Below are positions 1 through 9,300 of a stretch of DNA of 64,000 nt, in pieces. This stretch comes from Candidatus Bathyarchaeota archaeon (lineage in GTDB: Archaea > Thermoproteota > Bathyarchaeia > Bathyarchaeales > Bathycorpusculaceae), in assembly GCA_026014735.1 (NCBI GenBank), contig JAOZHT010000002.1:186001-250000 (forward strand). The letters run 5' to 3'. Below the pieces are notes generated by a model. That model saw only the letters and a program-made list of their open reading frames with translations, was not told the origin of the DNA and did not search any database. Position 1 is the first letter of the stretch. Every line of letters begins with the position of its first letter. Position numbers and translations under genes: made by a program.

Positions 1-2
1 AC

Positions 3-1814
3 CGATTGGGTGGGCAATCCGAGGGGGCAGTAATCACCGTTTATCCCGATGATACCTTGGAGGCGCTGGCGGCGATTAGAAACGCCAAGCGGGGCTGCAT
101 CGAAGCCGTAGCTATGCATGTGGGGGCGCTGGATGTTTTGGCGCATCAGACCGCGGGGTTGCTGATGGATTTGCAGGCGCCACTTGCTGTGGCGGATTTG
201 CTTAGGCTCATCCGCAGAAGCCACCTCTACGGCAGCCTCCAGAAAAGCGAGCTTTTGGACCTGCTACGCTTTTTAGACAGCCTCAACCAAATAAGACTCA
301 GCGAAGACGAAGCCACATTGACTAAAACCCGAAAAACCCGCCCCTACTACTACGAAAACCTATCCATGATACCTGACGAGCGCCGCTACCCCGTCATAAA
401 CGTAATATCTGACCGCAAAATCGGCAGCCTAGGAGACGAATTCATGGCGCTCCACGCCCGCGTCGGCTTAAGCTTCATCATGCGCGGGAAGGTTTGGAGG
501 ATAGTGCAGATTGAGGATGAAGCGGGAGTGGTGCATGTTGTGCCCTCGGAGGATCCGATGGCGTCGGTTCCCGGCTGGGACGGCGAGATTTTGCCTGTGC
601 CCTACGAGTTGGCGCAGCAGACGGGGCAGAATCGGCAGCGAATCGCACAGGCCCTCAAGGAAACAGGCGACGCCGCGGTTGCAGCGGAGGTTTTGGCGAA
701 AGAGTTGGGCTCGGATAAAGCCAGCATGGCGGCGGCGATTTCGGAGGTGGAGGAGCAAATTAAGCTGGGTGCGCCCTTGCCCACACAGGACCACATTGTG
801 CTTGAAGCCTACGACCGCTACCTCATCGTGCATGCATGCTTTGGGGAACTGGTAAATAAGGCGCTGGGCGGCATTTTTGACAGCGTCCTCTCGGAGCGTG
901 AACTCATCAGCGGATGGTGGACTGACGGCTACCGCATCCTCATCGAGGCGCCACGCAAACTCAACAAGTACGATTTGGCTGAGTTGCCCCAAACGCTTTT
1001 CGGCTTAACCGACCAAGCCGTCAACGACGCCTTCAACCGCTATTTAGAGGCAAAGTTCCCATTCGGCTACAAAATGAAGTTCGTGGCGGAACGCTTCGGG
1101 GTGCTGCCAAGGGGCAAGACAATGAGTTATCAGAGGCAAGCCGAACTTAAATCGCGCTTCGATAACACGCCCATTTACCGTGAAACCATCCGGGAAGCCC
1201 TTATGGAGAAGGTGGATTTAGAGACGGCAAAGCAAATAATGCGAGATGTGAAGGCGGGCCACATCAAAGTCACCACTTACGTCAGCTACGATAAGCCCAC
1301 GCCGCTTGCATACCATATCCTCTCAAAATTCGGCGATGTATCCGAGTTGATGGCGCCTGAGAAGGTGCTGGTCAGCAATATCGACAAACTTAAAATGGCT
1401 ATAGATGCCCGTGTGGTGATGCTGATGTGCATGAAATGCGGGCAGTGGACAGTGCAGCAGAAAATCAAAGATTTGCCCCCTGAGCCCGTTTGTGGCAAAT
1501 GTGGGTCGGGGCTTTTGGCGCCGCTGTACCGAAGCCAAGATGTTAATCAACTGCGGGATGCTTTGACACGGAGGCGGGAGGGAAAGGAGCTTTCGCCAGA
1601 GGAACTCAAGGAGCTCAGTGTAGCCCGCCGCAAAGCCGACCTTACACTCAGCTATGGCAAGCAGGCGGTGCGTGCTTTGCAGGTGAAGGGGGTGGGCGCG
1701 GAGACGGCGTCGCGGATTCTGGGTAAGATGCACCCTGAAGAGGACAAGTTCTATATGGACCTGCTTAAAGCGAAAATCCAGTTTCTGCGCACACGGGAAT
1801 TCTGGGATAAGTAG
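3..1814 (+). CDS. Lhr-type ATP-dependent helicase, C-terminal part (5' truncated by window edge)
   Basis: This is the C-terminal two thirds of a large superfamily 2 helicase of the Lhr family, which unwinds DNA or RNA-DNA hybrids in repair. The frame stays open to the left edge, so the RecA-like motor domains lie outside. What is visible matches the Lhr-associated region: a segment around residues 140-165 (GSLGDEFMALHARVG, then FIMRGKVWRIV), a PSEDPMASVPGW stretch, a wHTH-like middle and, near residues 475-499, a zinc-ribbon with CMKC and CGKC pairs. A helix-hairpin-helix-like KGVGAETASRIL follows near residue 560. The zinc ribbon is typical of archaeal long Lhr proteins. The family call is firm from these motifs; substrate preference is not visible. 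Confidence 0.85.
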   Translation, partial: RLGGQSEGAVITVYPDDTLEALAAIRNAKRGCIEAVAMHVGALDVLAHQTAGLLMDLQAPLAVADLLRLIRRSHLYGSLQKSELLDLLRFLDSLNQIRLSEDEATLTKTRKTRPYYYENLSMIPDERRYPVINVISDRKIGSLGDEFMALHARVGLSFIMRGKVWRIVQIEDEAGVVHVVPSEDPMASVPGWDGEILPVPYELAQQTGQNRQRIAQALKETGDAAVAAEVLAKELGSDKASMAAAISEVEEQIKLGAPLPTQDHIVLEAYDRYLIVHACFGELVNKALGGIFDSVLSERELISGWWTDGYRILIEAPRKLNKYDLAELPQTLFGLTDQAVNDAFNRYLEAKFPFGYKMKFVAERFGVLPRGKTMSYQRQAELKSRFDNTPIYRETIREALMEKVDLETAKQIMRDVKAGHIKVTTYVSYDKPTPLAYHILSKFGDVSELMAPEKVLVSNIDKLKMAIDARVVMLMCMKCGQWTVQQKIKDLPPEPVCGKCGSGLLAPLYRSQDVNQLRDALTRRREGKELSPEELKELSVARRKADLTLSYGKQAVRALQVKGVGAETASRILGKMHPEEDKFYMDLLKAKIQFLRTREFWDK

Positions 1815-1854
1815 CGGGGAGAGAACAGTTTTATTACTCCTTGGAGGTTTAGCT

Positions 1855-2583
1855 TTGAGAGCCATGACGATTAAAGCTGTTCTCTTCGACATGTTCGATA
1901 CGCTGATGCTTATACAGAAAAACCACGAATTCTACAAGCCCTCCCTTATGCGGATGTATCGGTTCCTCAGCGGATATGGCCTAGAAGTGGCCTTTGAGCG
2001 CTTTGAAGCCACCTACATAGAGGAACGTGACCGACTCTACGCTCAAGCAGACCTCAACTTGGAAGACCCCCACTTCAACGTCCGAGTCGCAGCGACCCTA
2101 AAAGCCCTCGGGTACAGCCACCTCGCCCAAGACCCCATCGTGTCGAAGGCAACCGAGGAGTTCTGCGTGGAATTCAGCAAATACGTGGTTTTAGACGAAG
2201 ACGCCCTGGCAACGCTTAAGGCGCTGAGCAGCAAATACCGGCTTGGCGTCATCTCCAACTTTGCCATACCTGAATGCGTCTACAGCCTCCTTAAGCGGGG
2301 CGGCATCGACGGTTTCTTTGAGGTTATAGTGGTTTCCGGCGCAGTTAACAAACGTAAGCCCAGCCCCGAAATCTTCAAGAGCACACTTGCGATGCTGAAT
2401 GTTTTGCCTTCGGAGACGGTTTTTGTAGGCGATACAATCGACGCTGACATCGAGGGCTCCAAAGCGGTGGGTATGCGCTCAGTTTACATTGAGCGGCGAT
2501 TGCAGAAGCAGTCGGAGAAGTTTTGCCCTGACCAAACCATCAGGAGCCTTGCGGAGTTGCCGCGGGCGATCGAACGCTGCTGA
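1855..2583 (+). CDS. HAD-superfamily hydrolase (haloacid dehalogenase-like)
   Basis: A 242-residue phosphatase-type HAD protein. Motif I is FDMFDT (nucleophile Asp12, with Phe two residues on, as in the dehalogenase-like branch), motif II is VISNF, motif III lies in KRKPSPEIF, and motif IV is VGDTIDADI with the acidic pair that binds Mg. A helical cap separates motifs I and II, so the substrate is likely a small phosphorylated metabolite, which cannot be named. The TTG start is preferred because GGAGGT sits six bases before it (1843-1848); an ATG at 1864 would be too far from it. The 3' end overlaps the convergent wHTH gene by 44 bases. Confidence 0.85.
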   Translation: MRAMTIKAVLFDMFDTLMLIQKNHEFYKPSLMRMYRFLSGYGLEVAFERFEATYIEERDRLYAQADLNLEDPHFNVRVAATLKALGYSHLAQDPIVSKATEEFCVEFSKYVVLDEDALATLKALSSKYRLGVISNFAIPECVYSLLKRGGIDGFFEVIVVSGAVNKRKPSPEIFKSTLAMLNVLPSETVFVGDTIDADIEGSKAVGMRSVYIERRLQKQSEKFCPDQTIRSLAELPRAIERC

Positions 2584-2893
2584 CTTTGCCGTAGCGTTTG
2601 GATTGTCCGGTTTGCCGTATGGTTGAATTGGGCTCTATGAGCCGCATGAGTTCATGGTACCGATTAAGAAATCCGGTGCCTTTTACGGTGATGATTAAGC
2701 CTTCTTTGCCGTTGATCTCGGCGGGGGTGATTAAGCCGTTGTTGAGCAGAAACACGATGTAGTCGTTGCGCTGCGAAAAGCTCAGGTTCGCCTGGTACAT
2801 GATTTGTGTTTTAAGAACACCGCCTTTAGCAATGTGCAGTATGCTTGCGATTATGTTAAGTTGGTCACGTCTCTTATGCTTCAGCGCCAGCAT
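2540..2893 (-). CDS. Small winged-helix DNA-binding protein
   Basis: 117 residues that fit a PF14947-like archaeal winged helix: helices around 10-40 (LNIIASILHIAKGG, then KTQIMYQANLSF), a recognition-helix region and a wing ending in GLIITVKGTGFL. Such proteins are abundant in TACK archaea and act as local regulators; the target is unknown. The tail (about residues 90-117) is basic and Ser/Pro rich and overlaps the end of the HAD gene on the other strand. An AT-rich stretch follows the start (2895-2960) and probably carries its promoter. Confidence 0.7.
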   Translation of the reverse strand: MLALKHKRRDQLNIIASILHIAKGGVLKTQIMYQANLSFSQRNDYIVFLLNNGLITPAEINGKEGLIITVKGTGFLNRYHELMRLIEPNSTIRQTGQSKRYGKVSSVRSPAATPQGS

Positions 2894-3023
2894 ATTTTAA
2901 CACTTGAGAATTACTTTATAATATTCTATATATAATACTTATCAACGAAAACAAAAATTTAGTCAATTAACCTGTCCCTTCTTAAACACAGAAAACCTTT
3001 ACTGCCCCTTTCACAGAACAATC

Positions 3024-3539
3024 ATGGTGAAGAACTTGTTTGTCGGTGCAGTTTCAGATTCTCATGACAACATACCCCTCATAGAGGCAGCAGTCCAAAC
3101 CCTAAACGCAAAAGCCGTGGGGCTGGTGCTGCATGCAGGCGACTACGTGGCGCCGTTTACCATAGCCAAATTCCGTCAGCTTAACTGCCCCCTCATCGGC
3201 GTCTTTGGAAACAACGACGGCGACCATGAGCTGCTTAAACTGCGTTTCAGTGAAACCAAGAATTGCACGGTGCATGACCGCTTCACCGAGGTGGTGGTGG
3301 AGGGCTTCCGCATCGCGTTGCTGCATGGACACGAAACCCAGCTTCTTGAAGCCATCCTAAACTGCGGTTACTTTGACTGCGTCGTGCATGGTCATTCTCA
3401 CAATGCTGCTGTAGAGCAGCGGGGCAAAACGTTGGCGGTGAATCCCGGTGAACTCTGCGGCTATTTAACTGGGAAACCAAGCATAGCCATCATAGATACA
3501 GAGAAAAAACAGGCAACCCACATACAACTAACACCCTAA
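3024..3539 (+). CDS. YfcE/MJ0936-type metallophosphoesterase
   Basis: 171 residues with all motifs of the small calcineurin-like phosphodiesterases: SDSHDN near residue 12 (Asp and His metal ligands), HAGDY, GNNDGD, LLHGHE and HGHSHN. MJ0936-like enzymes use two metal ions to split phosphodiesters such as bis-pNPP; the physiological substrate is not established. Length matches the family (about 165-180). It stands alone, with AT-rich sequence upstream and a non-coding repeat downstream. Confidence 0.9.
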   Translation: MVKNLFVGAVSDSHDNIPLIEAAVQTLNAKAVGLVLHAGDYVAPFTIAKFRQLNCPLIGVFGNNDGDHELLKLRFSETKNCTVHDRFTEVVVEGFRIALLHGHETQLLEAILNCGYFDCVVHGHSHNAAVEQRGKTLAVNPGELCGYLTGKPSIAIIDTEKKQATHIQLTP

Positions 3540-3589
3540 CCGCCGGGTTCTTCTGTGCTTTCTCAGAGAGCGTCCCGCCTAATTTTTGG

Positions 3590-3745
3590 TAAAACAACTG
3601 TTCTCTATAGTTGTTGTGGGGGACCCCTCTTTACACAACAACAACCCGTGGTTTGTGCAACACAACGCTTTTTGGCTTCAGGCGTTAATGCAGATTGCAG
3701 GTTGGTTGTGGAGCAAACCACAAGCAGAACAGACAAAATTTTGAT
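3590..3745 (+). ncRNA. Hairpin-rich intergenic element, copy A (possible small RNA)
   Basis: The region between 3540 and 3900 has no convincing gene. It contains a block closely similar to 21330-21475: an AACT/AGTT hairpin, then GTTGTTGTG (3610-3618) pairing with CACAACAAC (3634-3642) around a GGGGACCCCTCTTTA loop, then a third hairpin TTGTGG/CCACAA (3706-3711 with 3718-3723), ending with GCAGAACAGACAAAAT. Hairpin positions are kept in the second copy although the stem sequences differ, which suggests RNA structure. Strand is given as + only because the element reads in that sense in both copies; no promoter was identified. A degenerate mobile repeat is the alternative. Confidence 0.45.
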
Positions 3746-3900
3746 GTTCTGATAAGGGCGAAAGGGTAGTTTTCTGGGGTTTTACCTCTTTATGCGTAGG
3801 TAAGCGTTTGCTTGAGTTGCCTTGTTTCTTGTGTCTGTTTGGGTCCGCCAAAACGATTTTTCCGCAAGCTCGCCATAGCTCCCACCGGTTGGGCGGCTAT

Positions 3901-4863
3901 TTATTGGAATTGAGGAACAACTTTTTCGGCGAATAACTTTAACATGTCCTTCTCCGACGGTCCCCCTCTAAAGTTAACGATTAGGTACTGTATTCCCGCC
4001 TGCATCAACTGCTCTATTTTTGCTGCTACCTCATTTGGGGTTCCATAGAGGACAATTTCATCCAACTCCTCATCACTAACCCCTGGTTCCCGGATCCCCG
4101 CTAACGCCATATCTAAGCCTCCTTGGTTTTCAGCGATTACCACCGACGTAAGAGTACTCTTCAATATTTCACCGTAATCTCGCCCAACATTGTTGCAATG
4201 CCTCTTTAGCACGTCAAGTTTAGCCTTGATGGTTCTAGGTCCGCCGAAAAGGTTGCAGGCATCCGCATACTTAGCGACGACCCGCAGCGTTTGTTTTTCT
4301 CCTCCTCCGCCAATCATTATAGGTGGATGCGGCTTCTGGATTGGTTCGGGCAGGCAGAGGGCATTGTTTACTTCGTAATAGTTGCCTTGGAATGTGAAGC
4401 CTTTGGGGTTTGTCCACATTCCCTTTATGATTTGAACTGATTCCTCGAGTCGTTTACAACGTTCCGCAACGTTAAAGAAGGGAATACCGTTGGCTTTGGC
4501 TTCTTCTTCAAACCACCCTGCGCCTATGCCTAAAATTAATCTACCGTTACTCATCAAATCAACGTTCGCCGCCATTTTGGCTAGCAGGGCAGGATTGCGG
4601 TAGATATTCCCCGTTACCAACGTCCCAAGCTTTATTTTGCTTGTTAGCTGTGTTAACGCAGAAATCGTTGTCCAGGCTTCAAGCATCGGCTCATCCTTAG
4701 CGCCAACATACGGGATCTGAAAGAAGTGATCCATTACGAAGAAACCATCAAAACCGTGGTTCTCTACGTATTGCGCTCTTTCATTGACCGTTTCGAAAAT
4801 AGCGTTTCCCTGTCCATCGTAAGTGAAACAGGGATGCTGAAGACCGAATTTTAATTTTGACAT
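3901..4863 (-). CDS. LLM-class F420/FMN-dependent oxidoreductase
   Basis: A 320-residue luciferase-like TIM-barrel flavoenzyme. It shows the usual run: LGTLVTGNIYRNPALLAK, NGRLILGIGAGWFEEE and HPPIMIGGGGEKQTLR, all characteristic of F420-dependent LLM proteins such as F420-dependent dehydrogenases and Mer-like enzymes. The start is taken at ATG 4863 (SKLKFGLQHP), where the family begins; a longer reading into the scpB gene would add 80 basic residues unlike the family. The substrate is not inferable. It is encoded directly downstream of scpB on the same strand, 106 bases away, probably without functional linkage. Confidence 0.88.
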   Translation of the reverse strand: MSKLKFGLQHPCFTYDGQGNAIFETVNERAQYVENHGFDGFFVMDHFFQIPYVGAKDEPMLEAWTTISALTQLTSKIKLGTLVTGNIYRNPALLAKMAANVDLMSNGRLILGIGAGWFEEEAKANGIPFFNVAERCKRLEESVQIIKGMWTNPKGFTFQGNYYEVNNALCLPEPIQKPHPPIMIGGGGEKQTLRVVAKYADACNLFGGPRTIKAKLDVLKRHCNNVGRDYGEILKSTLTSVVIAENQGGLDMALAGIREPGVSDEELDEIVLYGTPNEVAAKIEQLMQAGIQYLIVNFRGGPSEKDMLKLFAEKVVPQFQ

Positions 4864-4969
4864 ACATGCCCTTTTCTTGTTAGGGTTAATTAATTTTTTG
4901 AACCCCAATAACGGCGATCGGCAGGTAACCCAAAACTTATCCTCTTCAAAAAAGCAAGCTAAAAGGGGT

Positions 4970-5698
4970 TTAGGGCTGGTTGGGACCTTCGAAGTTAAGC
5001 CGTGCACGCGGCTTACCCTCTGTATCCGGCTCATCGGATGCCTCTGTCTCCGCCATCGCCTGCTTCTCTTCCTCAACCTCTTTCCGTTCCCGCTCAGCCA
5101 CATCCTCCTTGATGGCTTCCCCGAAAATCTTACGCAAATCCCGCTTCAGCGTCGTCATATCCTGCGTTAACCCAAAATAGTCAGCGAAGTAATCAGTTGT
5201 TTTTAGCGCCAACGAACGCCCCATACGCTCCGACATAATCAACCCCATATCCTTAAGCATCTTCACGTGGCCATAGGCATGTTGCCCCCGGACCTGCACC
5301 ACCCTTTTTTGGCTGATGGGTTGGCGGTAGGCAATGTAGCTGAGTGTCTTTAGGGGACCCGATGAGAGCAGGGGGCGGTTGACGAGTTTTTTGATGAGGG
5401 GCGTGAATTCGGCTTTAACCTGCAACACGTAGCGTTCGTCTTTGAGCGCCAATATCTCTATGGCGCTGACGCGTGCGTTGTACTGTTGCATGAGGGTTTC
5501 AAGGTATGAGACAACGCGTTTTTTGCTGCGGCTACCCGCAACTTGGCAGAGCTCATTCATATCAAGTGGGCGCCCCGCAACGTAGAGGGCGGCTTCAAGC
5601 AGCATCAACACGTGCGCTTTTCGCTCGTTTGCCTGAGAATGCTCTGTATCGGCGGCTTCTAAGCTTGGTTTAGTTGACTCGTCCTTAGTGCTTTCCAA
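4970..5698 (-). CDS. scpB: Segregation and condensation protein B
   Basis: 242 residues with two tandem winged-helix domains (about 25-190), including RPLLSSGPLKTLSYIAYRQPI and QKRVVQVRG, typical of ScpB. ScpB dimerises and binds ScpA, which bridges the SMC heads. It is the third gene of smc-scpA-scpB and overlaps the end of scpA by 14 bases, so the three are co-transcribed. The C-terminal 60 residues (EERERKEVEEEK and onward) are charged, low-complexity and probably disordered. Confidence 0.9.
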   Translation of the reverse strand: MESTKDESTKPSLEAADTEHSQANERKAHVLMLLEAALYVAGRPLDMNELCQVAGSRSKKRVVSYLETLMQQYNARVSAIEILALKDERYVLQVKAEFTPLIKKLVNRPLLSSGPLKTLSYIAYRQPISQKRVVQVRGQHAYGHVKMLKDMGLIMSERMGRSLALKTTDYFADYFGLTQDMTTLKRDLRKIFGEAIKEDVAERERKEVEEEKQAMAETEASDEPDTEGKPRARLNFEGPNQP

Positions 5699-6392
5699 CG
5701 TTCAGTTTCCCCACAGCTATGTAGAGTTCCTCGGTTTCCTCATTCTGCCAGAGGCTGACTAAGCCATCCTGAGCAAGGAACAACAGGTAAATAAACATAC
5801 GCAAAGCCTCAATGCGTGTCGCCCCCTTCGAGAGGGTAGTGAAGTCAATGATGCCTTGCCCGCCAGTTTTCTCCAGTAAAATCGCATAGAGAGAATCCAC
5901 CTGCATCTCGAGTTCCGCGATGAAGCGGTCGAACTGCGGAAGCAAATCAGTAACCGCAGGCAAAACGGGATGCTGCTCCACTACTGGATGCAAACTAAGC
6001 AGCTTCTCACCCTTCAAAACGTCATCTAGGACTTCTAGCAGATGCTGAATCGTGGTGGATGTGAGTTCATGGCGCAGGGGCAGAAAGAGGGGCGGTGGAA
6101 CGAAGTCTGTTGGAATCTTGGGCGGTGGGACGGGGGGTTCCTGGAGCGTGAGCAGTAGCTTGGACTTCATGAGGTAAATCAGCGCTGATGAATCTAGGGC
6201 GACGCCTGAAGCGCGGAAATCCACTTTTTCAGGGTGGGTTTTTTCCATCTCTGAGAGGAAAGACCGTAGCAGATAGGCGATGTTTACGTTCCAAGGGGTG
6301 AGTTTTTCGAGTTTGCTGATTTCGAAGAGGATGTTCCATGGCGGCCGCAGATAGAAGGGGCGCCTCATCGGAGTCGTCGCTGACGTAGCCAT
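5685..6392 (-). CDS. scpA: Segregation and condensation protein A (kleisin)
   Basis: 235 residues. The N-terminal half has the kleisin helical region (LFEISKLEKLTPWNVNIAYL, ALIYLMKSKLLL), and the C-terminal winged helix (about 165-230) ends in LFLAQDGLVSLWQNEE, which binds the SMC head. Its start codon immediately follows the smc stop codon, and its 3' end overlaps scpB. The protein closes the SMC ring. A Pro-rich linker (PPVPPPKIPTDFVPPP) near residues 85-105 joins the two parts. Confidence 0.92.
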   Translation of the reverse strand: MATSATTPMRRPFYLRPPWNILFEISKLEKLTPWNVNIAYLLRSFLSEMEKTHPEKVDFRASGVALDSSALIYLMKSKLLLTLQEPPVPPPKIPTDFVPPPLFLPLRHELTSTTIQHLLEVLDDVLKGEKLLSLHPVVEQHPVLPAVTDLLPQFDRFIAELEMQVDSLYAILLEKTGGQGIIDFTTLSKGATRIEALRMFIYLLFLAQDGLVSLWQNEETEELYIAVGKLNVGKH

Positions 6393-9300
6393 CTATGCGG
6401 GCGCCTCCGCGGGGAATTTAGCGGTCACCACGTTTGAGATGCCGTTGCGTTCGTAGACGCCGTAGACTTTTTGGGCTTTATTAACCATTTCCGGGCGTAG
6501 GCTGATGACTATGAACTGGGTTTTGCTTGCCTCTTCAAGCAGCGTCTCCGCCAGTTTGGTGGTGTGGAAGGCATCCAAGTGCGCGTCGACCTCGTCGAGG
6601 ATGTAGAAGGATGCAGGCGAGAACTCTTTAAGCGAGAAAATAAATGCCACCGCAGAAATCGATCGTTCGCCGCCGCTGGCTCCGCTGACGACGATGCTGG
6701 GCTTGTTGGGGAACTGCACAATCATGTCGATGCCTCCCGTGAAGGGCTCCTCGGGGTTCTCCAGTTTAAGCGTGGCGCTGCCGCCGCCAGTCATCTTTTC
6801 AAAGTACACCGTTAAGCTGGCGTTGATTTTTTCAAACGCAGTCATGAACACCTTGCGTTTCTTAGCTTCGATTTCATCCATAAACGATACGATAGCCTGC
6901 TTTTCCCGTTCCAGCTCGTTTAGGCGCACTGAAAGCTCGCGGTAGCGGCTGATTTGGTCGGAGTAGTGCTGGGCGGCAAGCTGATTGATGGCGCCGATGC
7001 GTTCCATCTCAAACTGCATCATGCGTATGGTGGTTTCGGCTTCCTGCACCTGCCGCGGATCCGTCGGCAGCGGCTGCTCGTAGCCGTACTGGTGAAGCTG
7101 GCTTTGAAGCTGCGAGAGCCGAAGCTGTGTGTTCTCCAAGCCAAAATGCAGCTGGTTCTGGAGTTTATCTGCTTGCTCATACTCCGCGTCAAACAGGCGT
7201 AGCTCCGAGTCGATGACGTCGATTTGGGAAGTGAACTTTTTGGATTCCTCCCGCGCCGATAGCACAGCATTTGACAGTTCGATGCGTTTCTTTTCAAGTT
7301 CCTCAACTTCCACTTTGAGGGCGTCGCGTTCCACGGTTGCGTCGGCAACTTCCCTGGCAAGTTTTCCCTGCTGCTGATCCATCTTGGATAGCTGAATCTT
7401 TATGTTCTTGTAGCCCACACGCAACACGCGGTCAAACTGGGATTGATAGGTGTTGATTTCGGTTTGCAGGCTGCCGAGTTGCTGACGTAGCGTGTTGGCT
7501 TCTTCACCGAACTTTTCACGCTGCACCTCAAGCTCCTGGATGTGGGTTACATCGGTTTTAAGGCGCAGTTCCCCGATTTCGGTGTGGATTTTTTTGAGGG
7601 CGGCTCGGATGCTGTTGCGTTCGTTGCGGTACATGCCCATGCGGCCTTTGTAGGCTGCGGCTTCACGTTCAAGTTTGCTGCCGAGTTTATCGATTTGGTG
7701 AATGTTTAGCTGAGTGCGCTTGACGCTGCGTCTGATACGCACGAGTTCCCGGTCAAGAGTAGCGATGCCCTCGGATAGGCGGGTCATCTCGATTTTAGCT
7801 TGCTCGAGCTCAGATTCGATGGTTACTATGTCGCTGCCCCGCGCGGTCAAATGGGTCTGGAGGGCTTTTACGGCTTCGTCGAGGCTTTTGAGGGCGTTTT
7901 CGCTGGGGATTATGGTGGAGAAGTCCAGGGGCGCACGGTAGTAGCCGCTTTCGAAGGCGCCGGGTTCATAGAGGTCGCCGGCGACGGTGACGGCGCGGTA
8001 GCCTTCGTTGGAGAGGGCAAACGCGGTTTTATCGTTTGACGCCACGAATGTGTCGCCGAAAACGTAGTTAATGGCCAATTCGATGCCGCTGTCATACTTC
8101 ATGAAGCCCGCGAGGGCACCTACGACGCCTTCCCGTTTGGGCGATGGCTTATTCTTGGGGTTCACTACGCCCTGCAGCGGTATGATTTTAACTCTGCCCA
8201 ACTTCATGCGGCGCAGCGTCTCAGCGCAGGTAAATGCCACATCAATGTCCTTGACAACTAACGCATCAAGCCAGCCCTCGGCGGCGGCGTCGATGGCTTT
8301 CTTGAAGTTCTTATCAATTTTTATGAGACTACGCAGCCTGCCCTGGATGCCGTTTATAGCGCCTACATCGCCCATTTCTTCGATGCGTCTTAGCGCTTTC
8401 TCTTCAGCAGCGATGGTTGCTGCGAGGTCACGTTGAGTCGCAAACTCGATTACTGCATCTTTAGCGGAACTGGCGATTTTCTCGGCTTCCTCGATTTCCC
8501 TGTTAACGGTCTCTTTTTGAAGTTGCTTACGCTCGACGGATTGCTCGAGGTTTTTAAGCTGCAACTTTTGGTCCCGCTGAACCTGCTCAAGCTCCACAAG
8601 CGACTTCTCGATTTCTGCTTGGCTGGCGATAAATTTCTCCTTGCGTACAGTGAGACTTTTTATTCGCCCCATACAGAGCCGCAGAGCAGCCTTGTCCTGT
8701 TTGTACTCGGATCGCAGATACGCCAGCCGCCGCACATGCTCCCCAATCTGCTGGTTTAAAGCGTGAATTTGCTGGTTGTTACCCTCCAATCCCTCCCAAA
8801 GCGACGAGGTCTCCTTCGCGAGGGCTTCATGCTGGCTCTGCTTCTCGGCAAGCTGCACCCCAAGTTTCTCGTGTTCACTTCGGTACTGGCGGATTTTAAG
8901 GCGGTTTTCGCGGATTTCCTGCTGCAGGTTTTCATGCTGCGCCACGTTGTTTTCTTTCACGCGGCTAAAGCTGTCAAGGCTAGCTTGCCCCGAATTGATT
9001 TTGGTGCTGAGTTCGGTGAGTTTAGATTTAAGTTCGCCGATTTTAATCTGAACCTTAAGCACCTCGGAGCCGCCCTGCTCGAGTCCCTCGCCGCTGAGCT
9101 TACGCCAGTCCCCCTCAATCTCATGGCGTTTGCCCCGCCGCAGCTCCCGCTGCTCCTTAAGCTTATCCACACGCTCCTTAACCTTCCCCAGTTGCGTTGT
9201 GCTTTCCGCGATTTTGATGTTCTGCGCGGTGATGTCACTTGAGATTTTGATGGCTTGGAACTTGCGTGTTTCGCCCTGAATGAAGCTGTAGCGTAGAAGC

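Noticed and set aside
3555-3752. 65-codon plus-strand frame over repeat copy A
   Set aside because: Overlaps the non-coding element and has no counterpart in copy B.
4864-5103. Longer N-terminus for the LLM-class oxidoreductase
   Set aside because: The extra 80 residues come from the antisense-like overlap with scpB coding sequence and do not resemble the family.
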